Shown one piece after another: positions 13,942 through 24,723 of a stretch of DNA of 64,000 bases. Position 1 is the first letter of the stretch. Every line of letters begins with the position of its first letter. A program made the position numbers and the translations under genes. The DNA lies in the NCBI RefSeq assembly GCF_020085105.1, contig NC_058046.1:25114675-25178674 (forward strand), read 5' to 3'. Under the pieces are notes generated by a model. The model did no database searches. It saw nothing but the letters and a program-made list of their open reading frames with translations, and had not been told where the DNA came from. The stretch is from Siniperca chuatsi (lineage: Eukaryota > Chordata > Actinopteri > Centrarchiformes > Sinipercidae).

Positions 13942-16900
13942 GCATTCACTGAACACACGGATTGACAAGTTAATTTACTCGATAATCTGATAATCTCACT
14001 CCACAGGCCTGTACTTGCAGTGTTTGTGTCTTTGTCTGTTGATTGTTTCTGAGCTACATTGCAGCTTTGGTCACTGTCAAGTTCAAACAAGTTCTTTTCT
14101 GTTTCACATCTTTTAGCACTGAGATCAACAAAGTGTCTACACTTTCTGTCTGTTCCTTCTCTGTCTGTCTTTCGTTGCGAGCTGGTGGTCATTTCTCACT
14201 TTTTCTCACTTTTATTTTTCAACTGTCGTAGCTGGGGGAGGGAATACAGGCTGAATGAATGAGTTTCTTTTAGACCTTCGCTGCTTCCATCCCTCCCTTC
14301 CTTCTTTTCTCCCTCAAATTGCCACTTCTCTCGTACTCCCTCTCTCCGTTTCCCTCCCTCTCAGTGAGAATTCCTCCGTACCTGTCTGAACAGGGAGTGT
14401 AGGGCAGAGGAAAGAAAGAAAGAAAGAAAGAAAGAAAGAAAAGAAAGGGAATCAAGAGAAGGAAAGTAGGAGGAACAAAAGGCGCATATTTAAAGAGCAC
14501 AAACAGGAAAGAGGTGTGTTAGAGAGAATTTGGGAACAGGCAGAAAGCGAGAAGCAGTTTATCAAGGTCTTGAGGCTTCAAACTTGCTTTTTCCCCGTTC
14601 CCTGCTGGGCTGTTTTTCAACTTTCTGAGACCAGTGGCTATTTTGGTCCATCAGTGTCGGAGCGGTTTAGGATGGATGCCATCATGCTGCAAGAAAAACT
14701 GGTGGAACGGCTGCTTTGCCCACGAGTGAGAACAGCCAGGCAGAAGGTAAAAAGTTGGATTTCTCAGGACAAAATGGGTGTCAAATAGACAAAAAGAGTG
14801 GGAAAATATCAGGAAAATTTCAAAATACAATGAAAAATAACGACAGAGTTCAGGAATACTTTATAAATGCATAAACAAGAAGCCCTAACACCTGTAGACT
14901 CACTGCCAGCATCCTTTGGTGTTATCTCTGCCTTTCTGCAGAGGTCTTTGCTCTTGTGGTACCTCCACACAGTGACAGATTTACTGCTGAGATGATTTGT
15001 CTTTTCTCTGAGTCTTTTTACAATTACTCATTGATTTATCTACAGCTTTCCTCATTCTCACTCCTCTGGCTCTCCGGCAAGTGTGTCTGCCATGCTTTGC
15101 TTGCACCGCCTGTGGGTTTTATTTGTGCGAATGTTTGTGTTTTTGTAAATGAGATCCTCACCCGAGGGCGCTGTCGGAAATGCCAATGACAAATTATGAC
15201 AGCATATAAGGACACTGACTGTGTGTTTGGCTCGAGTGTTTGCAGAGTGAAAAAAAAAAAAAGCTTTTCAGGTCTGTTGAATGTAGCTTCTGTGTGTGTG
15301 TGTGTATGAATGCTCTCGACGGGGCCCCGAGTGTGTATTTATATCTACACATGTCAGCACGTACTGTAGGGTGAAGATGACGCTCTGCCAGATGCAGCAG
15401 AGAAAACTTGCAGGACTGAGAGCTACTGTCTGACACAGTGAGAGACTGGTATCCTCTGGTTCTCTTTGTGTGTTTCTGTGAGAGTTTTAGTGGAAAATCT
15501 GAGACGCTGGTTATTCTCAGCTGCTTCAGAGAGGAATGCTGTGCACATGTTTTTCCATGCAGTTGTTGATCTTCTGTATTATAGACGCCGTCTGTCTGTT
15601 GTGGTCATTTTATTGCATTGGACGCTGCCAGATACATTTTGTTTTCACATTAGAAACTGTCTGAGCAGGCATCACAGCTCTTACAGTTATTTGGTGTCTG
15701 CTTCTATTTTATATGGTTGGTTTTTGATTATTGGAGAGCTGAAACAATTAGTTAAATCACAGAAAACGAATTAGTAACTGTTTTTATAAACAATTAATTG
15801 TTTAAATCATTTTTCAAGCAAAAAGGCCAAATAATCTCTGGTTCTAGTTTCTCAAATGTGAGGATGTGCTACTCTTTTTTGTTTGTTTGTTGTTTGCAGT
15901 GATGGAAGAAGTACTCAGATATTTTACTTAAGTGAAAGTAGTTATACCACAGTATAGAAATACTCTGTTACAAATAAAAGTATTTGTAATATACTTAAAG
16001 TTTCAAAAGTAAAATGACTCATTATGCAGAATGGCCCCACCTTTACATAATGAAGGGATATAAAGTCTAATCTTATCTTAACCTATAATATTACATCGTA
16101 ATTCATTTGTTGATTATATTTTGTATTATTAATCTGTATCTGCAAAGTAACTAGTAACTAAAGTTATCAGATAAATGTAGCGGAGTGAAAACTACAATAT
16201 TTGCTTCTGAACTGAAGTGGAAGTATAAAGTAGCAGAAAATGGAAATACTCAAGTACAGAACAAGTACTTCAAAATTGTACTTAAGTACAGTAGTTACAA
16301 ACAGTAAATGTACTTAGTTCCCTTCCACCACTGGTCTTTTGTGATAGTAAACACAAAGCAAGTAAAACAATTTGAAGACATAAGAAATAGAGACAGGCAT
16401 TTTCACAAGTACACAATCAATTGATTAAGTGATCTAGGGCTGAAATTAACAATTATTTTATTATTGATTGTCGTTTGGCCTAAAATTGTGAAAAATTTCC
16501 CAAAGCCCAAGCTGATCCTCAGAAGTCTCCCACCAAATGTCCAAAGCACAAAGATATTCAATTAACTATCACATGATATAAAGAAACGTAACACATCTTC
16601 ACAAATGAGAAGCTGTAACTAGGAATATTTGGCATTTTTGCTTGAACAGTTAATCGATCATCAAAATAGCTGCAAATTATTTCAAGGTCAACCGACCGTT
16701 TGATTAATCAACTGATTGTTTCATCCCTACAATAACTGTCAGATAAAAACAATCATTAGTTGCAGCCCTACGTTATTGACACTTTCTTTCACAAAGCATG
16801 AATTAATACTAAACACCTCCTTCTTCTTTGTGTCCTTTTTGTTTCTGTCCCAGGAGAAACAGTATGTGGGGTTTGCAACTCTGCCCAACCAGGTCCACAG

Positions 16901-19900
16901 GAAGTCTGTGAAGAAAGGCTTTGATTTTACGCTGATGGTGGCAGGTCAGTTTGTAGTTCAAGATGCAAACATGACAGAAAACGTACTCAACTTACACTCA
17001 GGTGCCAGATTATTCGGTATGCGTAGCTTATACTAATGCAGTCTGATACAACAGCCCCGCAATTAATCTTGCCTATCTTCCTTAGGACTGTTGTATTAGA
17101 CTGCATTAGTTTTAGCTAGGTGTACCTAATAAACTGGCATCTTAGTTTATTAGGATTTAGTTCAGATCAGGTTCACATTCATTGTGACCTTCTGTTTGTC
17201 TGTGTGCTGCAGGAGAGTCTGGTATGGGTAAATCCACCCTGGTCAACAGCCTGTTCCTCACAGACCTCTACAAAGACAGGAAGTTACTGAATGCTGAGGG
17301 TGAGTCTTTATGCTATTTATTATCTCTCTGTATTAGCCATAATGAATGCGTTGCTCTGTCAATAAAAGCACTCTGAGTTCTTGTATTTATGTATCCCAGG
17401 CCACCGGCCGTCTTACATTTAACCATGTCACATAGCTGCAGTGATGAAGTCCAGTTTAGTCTGTAAATTTCTAACCGGCAACATTTAGTGCTGCACTGTT
17501 GACTTTTGCTCAGAATTAAATACTGTCATTAAAAATAGTTAAATTTTGATGATATTTAGGGTTCAAACCGTGAAGCGGTAGAACCCTATTGAGTTTGTGC
17601 TTTATTATTATTATTTTTATTTGTCTTATGTCGTGGCTCAAATTGCTGTGAGTTGGAATGAGCTAGAAACATGAAACTTGACCCAATAACTGGAAATTAT
17701 GTGCAAATGCTTCCACAGAAATTTGAGCCCAATCGTCCACATATTGGCGCTGTAATTAAGGCCCAAAAATGCAATTTTGGAAAGGCCACGCCCCTTACAC
17801 CGTGACTCTGATTGACTTGAAATTTCTCACACAAGTCAAGCAAGTCAATTTGTATAATGTGAAAAACAGTAAAATGAACAAAACTTTTTGAATTTTGACT
17901 CTATCGACACCAGAATTTTTATACAGCATTGTGGGACTGAGATACACGTTTGTATTATAAATGAGCAAGATTGGTAAAAAAAAAAAACATGGCCGCCATC
18001 AACCAAAATATCTTCACACAAAATTGGCCATTACTCATAACGATCTGTCCAATCGTCATCAGTCATGGGAGATATCTTCAGTCCGTGTTTGGGAATAGGC
18101 GTGCCAAAGCATTTTGAGCTCCATAGGGGGCGCCACAAATGGGCAATTTTCCCCAAATTTGGTGTGCATGCTCTGGGGGTGAGTATTACAGTTTTTTACA
18201 ATCGCTATGACAGTTTTTTCGATACATTTAACAATTTTCCTAAACTCTTAACGCATCAACACACCTAAAACACACAATTGGCAAAATGGTTAATTTCATG
18301 CTCAAAATCACACATTGTAAACTAAACCCCAAAACTAATTTTCAAAATACAATAATAAACTAACACAATACACTATGTCTAACAAAACACTGCAAACATG
18401 TTTTAAAATCAAATAATTATTCAAAACACTAACGCATGTTCTCTTCCAACAGGAACATCATTTAGTCAATCATAACACAATGACAAAAAAAAACACTATC
18501 ATCGGCTAAAATTACAGAAACTGCATTATTTTATGTGTCAGGTCTGCCTTTATACAATATTATATATATTATACAGTATATTGTATTGATCATAGATTGT
18601 GTTTTGCATTGTAGTTTCTTTTGAAGCCTCTCTACATTTTTGTTTTGTTGGGTTTAGTAAATGCATGCATTTTGTTTCTTTTGCTGCAGAAATTCAATAC
18701 AAAAAATGAATGACCATCTCAGAGTAGCTTTATAAAATGTACAGTTTATATAAAAAAATAAATACAGACAGAATTGCTGCAGTAGAGACTTTATTTGCAA
18801 AAGGACAATACTGCAAGATATACAAACAGAAAAAGAACCGGAATTATAATAAAAAAAACAAAGTAATCTTCTAATCTGCCCGGTCTTCTGCATTTGGCCA
18901 CATGTTCTCATCCACATCACACTTGATATCTTCTCTGGCAAGGCACCGTGGGAAGAATCTTTTGGCATGCCTTATCCACCCCTGGCAGTGATCAGCTGTG
19001 ATTTATATATTTGCATAATTGCAATAAGCTGTTTCTCATTAGCAATGGAATAAAATACAGGGAATATATTTGTGTTTCAATTCACAATATGAACAGCTGT
19101 TCACTTTAACTTTAGCCTATATAAGTTATGTTTAGAACATGATGTTATCTGTTCTGACATACAGTGTGAAAGCATTTGTAAATTTGACTGTAAAATTACA
19201 TTGTTTTGGTCTTGGTTGAGCTTGTGTGTAAAAGAAGTTCAAGCATTTTAAATTGGTGTTAACTGTATGCATTTTGTATCATAGCAACAAGAAATGTGTT
19301 AATTGTATAGCCTACAAAGACGGATGTTGTGCTAACCGTGTTAAGAGTTTAGGAAACTTGTTAAATGTATTGAAAAAACTGTCATAGCGATTGTAAAAAA
19401 AACTGTAACCAAAATCTGAAGTTTCATATTGATTGGTGCAAGTGGGCGTGGCCAGTTTCATTCAAATCCGATGAAGGGCGGAACTTTCAGTGCACAATTA
19501 TTGAAACGCCGCAGGCTTTGTGATGATGGAACAAGTGTGTAATTGGAATCACTCCTTCTTTCAAACTGAATTAAGTAAGCTGAAGTGACTTTGCTCATTG
19601 CTGCCTGCAGCTTAAATTTTTGGCCAATTGAGCTGCTTCCTTCCGTTGAGCGAAAAAAGGTTTGAACTCGCCCATTGCTGCCTGCAGTTATATTCTATAT
19701 TTTTCTTATTGTAATTAAATCCCATGAAAAGACCAAAACGAAAGAACTGAGCCTACTAATAAGTGTTGTTTGTGTATCCACAGCCTGATATATCTTATTC
19801 CATTCCATTGTTGACCAAAACTGTTAAAAACACATCAAGGAGCCACACTGTTACACTGGGCGACATGTTCCTTCATCATGATGAGCATGGGCACTGTAGT

Positions 19901-20949
19901 TTTTTCTGAGTCAGTCCCACATACACGGTCCTGCTGACATAAATACTCAGTAACTAGACTGGACTTCACCAGCTATTTGTAAATCCATCACTAAGTTTGT
20001 TCTTAGTAACTACAAGCTAGTTTCAAAGTAGTTATTTACTAAATCAGGTTGCACCAGTAAAATGCCAGAAATGCCTCGGCTAGTAAAGACTTTAGCCATG
20101 TGTAAACCTGTTGCTAGGAAAAATCTGTGGCCAATCCTTTGTGAAGTTAGGCATGACTTTTTTTTTTATTCCTACATGCATACAAAATAATTATGAGTGT
20201 TTCAGAGTTAGTAATGTCATTTCTAATTTTCCGAGTTTACATCTTTTTAACAGGTCAGAAGTGTCAACCTACTTTTCCGCTTCACTAAATGGCTCATATA
20301 TTAGGACGCTAACATTGGTTTTATCAGTTAGGTCAGTTACACCTGGCAGTTACTGGTTGTGTGGTGCAACCTGTTTCAGTCCTGTTTGCTAAAAACTGCA
20401 GAGCCCAGCTGTGTCTGGAAATGTTTTATCCTTTTTAAAAATTAAAGTATATACTCATGACCTGTTTTTAGAGATTTGTAGTAGTGAGAAATATTGTTGA
20501 TTTTGGTCTTTTCATGGGATTTGACAAAAACAACAATATCAAGAGCCTTATCCTTTTACGTCAAATGCATTTGTGAAGCAGCTTTTGTGATAAGGCGTAG
20601 AAAAACAGTCAAAACCCTGAATTACTCCATCAGGGCTTATTTTGCACCGGCTTGTTCTACATTATCCCTGACCTGCTGTTTCACCTCATTTTCTCCCCGC
20701 CGCCTTCTCCTTCTCTGCATCGATGCTTTGCAGAGCGTATTAACCAAACCGTGGAGATCATCAAACACACTGTAGACATCGAGGAGAAAGGAGTCAAGCT
20801 CAAGCTTACCATCGTAGACACGCCGGGGTTTGGAGACGCCATCAACAACAACGAGTGGTGAGCTGGAAGACGGGCTGGTCTGACGTGTGCCTGATTCAGC
20901 CTGCTCACTTGAATTCACAGTGCCTGGAGGAGCTGCTAATGTTGTCTGT

Positions 20950-20998
<49 letters not shown>

Positions 20999-23900
20999 TA
21001 GCTGGAAGCCAATCACAGACTACATAGATCAGCAGTTTGAGCAATACTTCAGGGATGAGAGCGGGCTGAACAGAAAGAACATCCAGGACAACCGAGTCCA
21101 CTGCTGCCTCTACTTCATCCCTCCATTTGGGCACGGGTAATAACACACACACACATCCTTGTACGTCTATCCTTGTGAGGACCCTCATTGACATAATGCA
21201 TTCCCTGGCCTCTTACCCTAACCTTAACCATCACAACTAAATGCCTAACCCTAACCCTAATCTAATTCTACCCTAACCCTTAACCTTCAAACAGCCCTCT
21301 GAAGTTGTGAGGACCGGCCAAAATGTCCTCACTTTCCAAAAATGTCCTCACTCTGTTGGTTAAAAACTTGTTCTAGCCCTCACTATGTAGGAAGTACAAG
21401 TACACTCACACACACACACACTCAGTTCAAACTGTTTTGATTCAGAGGACTTTAATTACTTTCAATGCTCACGCTGGATTTCTTTCCACAGGCTGCGTCC
21501 GGTGGATGTTGAGTTCATGAAGGCTCTGCATGAAAAGGTGAACATAATTCCACTGATTGCGAAAGCCGACTGCCTCACGCCCAACGAGATAAAAAAGCTG
21601 AAAGACAGAGTGAGTCCCAGAAGTGCAGCTCCACAGTGAATTCAGCATGTTTTACCGCACGCAGATTGTTCACTTTAAACGTTATTCTGATTTTATCTTT
21701 GTGTGTGTGTGTGTGAATGTGTGTGTCTAGATACGAGAGGAAATAGACAAGTTTGGGATCAAAGTGTACCAGTTCCCTGAATGTGACTCCGATGAGGATG
21801 AAGAGTTTAAACAACTTGACAAAGAGCTGAAGGTGAGTCAGATACCTGTAACCAGTCCCAGTTAATTAACTGATTGACTGTAAGTGGAAGTAACTATATA
21901 CTGAGTTTTTAGTATTATTGGATTTTATTTGCTCACCTGTGTAGTTCTATTTTCTGTAAATGTTATTTCCCAACATACAGGTCTAAATGCTGTTTTAAAG
22001 TCATCTTTTCACTACCGGGAAAGTGCAAAGTGCGTGGCAAAGCGCTGAAAAGTCACATTTAACAGCAACATGTCTTTCCAGAAAGATGATTACTTTGTAA
22101 GTTGTTCACAACGTCTGTGGGCAGTTTTTGGAAAAAGACGTTTCTTTTTAAATGTGACTTTCGCTACGAGCACCACAAACTAAATTTAATTCACCTCCAG
22201 AGTATTTTGGGGTGTCGGCAGAAATCTCAAAGACATATCTGCATGTCTAGATATTCCCTTTTCACAGCAGACATGTTGACTTGTCAAACACAGGTGTTAC
22301 AATTGACTTTTTTACCTGCTGCATTGCGTTATAATAACTGCTGGAGTGGAGCCATCGTTAATGTTATTATTTCCACCAAGTTGATATGAAAAAGCCGATC
22401 TTGCTCTCAAGTTTAGAGCCTTATGTGATTAAAAACTTTGGGCAAAGTTTAACTTACCTTTTTCTCTTTGCTCAGCAGTAACTCATGAAAAAGTGTAAAA
22501 AAGAGAAATGCTGTTTGCGTTCTTGATGATGTTATTTCAATAACACTTCCTTTTGTTACCAGTTTGCCCAAATATGGTTAAAAATGGCTGTTAAAAATGC
22601 TGTCAGTTTATGTGGTGGTAGGACATGACATGACAGGCAGGAAAAGTTTGGGTACCATTGCACCAGAGCGAAGCAGATAAATATGTCTTTATGATTTTTA
22701 TCATTTATTTGAACCCTTTAAGTGATCTTAAAATTAAGTGTATGAGCAGTGAAAAGCTTTCGGTTCGTGACATGAATCCACTGATCAGTTGGGAAAATCT
22801 GTTCAAGAAAAATAAACAAACAGTTGGTTTTTTTTTTTTTAACGTGTCTCAACAATTAGTCACTCATCTCTTGAGCTGCTCAGAGGCCTTTTGTTAACGT
22901 GTACAACTCTGAATATGCACCAGGGCACCGCTTGCTCTGTCGGCTTTCTCTGGAAGGATAGGGGTTAAAACAACAACCCACCCTCATGTCTCTGTGTGCA
23001 GGAGTGCACCCCGTTCGCTGTGATCGGCAGTAACACAGTGGTGGAAGCTCGAGGGCAGAGAGTGAGAGGGAGACTGTACCCCTGGGGAATTGTTGAAGGT
23101 TTGTTCATATATTAACAGTCTGATTGCTAATTAGACACAGTATGAAGGTCATAACTTGGAGTATTAAGTTATTAAGTTTACATATTTCTTTGCTCCAGTG
23201 GAGAACCAGTCACACTGTGACTTTGTGAAATTGAGGAACATGCTGATTCGTTCACACATGCACGACCTCAAAGACGTGACCTGCGACGTCCACTACGAAA
23301 ACTACAGAGCGCAGTGCATACAGGAGATGACCAGGTATGTGAAAACATCAGAGACAATGATTTGTAAACACCTTTAATAACTCCTGATGTTTACAGGTTT
23401 TTCTCCTTCTTCTCCTCCTCCTTCTCAGTAAACTGGCTCAGGACAACCGTATGGAGAGTCCCATCCCCATCCTGCCACTGTCCACCCCGGATGTGGAGAC
23501 TGAGAAACTAATCAAAATGAAAGATGAGGAGGTATGAAGCAACTTTTGCTGTTTCACCAAATGAAAGTTTTGATTTCTGTCGAACTGTGAAATGATTGCA
23601 TGAAACTCGTATTTCATGTAACTTGAAAGTAACTAACTAGTAACCAGTGTTGGAATGTAACCAAATAGTTTTACTCAAGTAAGGTTTTGAATGCAGGACG
23701 TTTACTTGGACTGTGGAGTGCTTTTATATTGTGGTATTAGTACTTTTACTTAAGTAAAAGACCTGAATACTTCTTCCACCACTGCTAGTAACACATGTAA
23801 TGTGACTAAAAGGCTGTTACTTGCACTTAATATCTTAAGCTCATTAAACTTATTTTCTTAAGTTCAGTTCACCTGATGAATTTTAAATGAACAGCTAATG

Positions 23901-24633
23901 AACAAACTATTCAGTGCCAGTCCAATTAACTAATTTTCAGGAGTGGGGTAACTCATATTTTATAGTGTGTAAGAAAAGCTTCTTCTTCGTTACTATAATT
24001 ATTACATAACGACATGATGCAAAAGAGTTACCATGCCATCTTAATAACATACACTAGCGTTAATGATTCATATTGTATCAGTGTTACTTGATTATAAGGG
24101 GAAAACAATAGAAAAAATGTTTAATAAATATAAAAAAGAAAGATAAAACAAATGCAGAATGTAACATTAAAACGTAAACATAGGTACAAAACAGTCAAGG
24201 GGGAGGAAAAAAAGAAACAGAGAGAAAAAATATATGCATAAATAATTATCTTAACGTCCTCTGGGGAAAAAAATTATATAATTCATATATTGTTTGCACT
24301 GCAGTACACATTTATACATATACAGACTAAAACTACAAAAACATTGTAATACCAGTAAGAACATCTGCTAATATACAGCCTGGGATGGCAAACACATACA
24401 AAATCACATTAAAAATATTATCAAATGAGTGTTCAGTATTCAAAAAAGAGATAAATAAATACACTAACTGATCCTATCAGTTTCCTCTTACAATCAGTAA
24501 GATTGTAAGAGAAAACTGATTAAGATTGTGTCATTAATCTGAAAAACTGTGTTCCACAACTACATGTACGTGTATTTATACTGTACGCGTACATACAATA
24601 ACATAAATCAAATGCAGGTGTCTATTTTCCACC

Positions 24634-24723
<90 letters not shown>

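Larger units (their letters stand above)
1462..14671 (+). other. septin-5 intron 1 (13 kb), repeat-rich, no internal gene
   Basis: Apart from the repeats listed separately, this stretch contains microsatellites, AT-rich unique sequence and several open frames with low-complexity Thr/His/Ser runs that look like chance translations of CA repeats. The 134-codon frame at 7651-8055 has a Cys/Phe-rich composition without family motifs. No RNA gene was recognised. Confidence 0.6.
17559..19695 (+). mobile_element. non-autonomous fish element (GGGTTCAAACCGTGAAGCGG) carrying a nested Tc1/mariner-type element
   Basis: The left end gggttcaaaccgtgaagcgg and the right portion 'ggtttgaactcgcccattgctgcctgcagttatat' correspond to a repeat family I recognise from teleosts. 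The interior includes ggaaaggccacgcccctta and 'gggcggaactttcagtgcac'. A Tc1/mariner-type element (18189-19405) is inserted inside, so the outer element is about 0.9 kb without it. No coding capacity in the outer element. Confidence 0.65.

Noticed and set aside
18654-18968. 104-codon minus-strand open frame
   Set aside because: It is a different frame over the transposase remnant; the meaningful frame is the one ending at 18871.
20637-21194. 185-codon minus-strand open frame
   Set aside because: It is the antisense of two septin-5 exons and the GT repeat; codon bias of the sense strand explains its openness.
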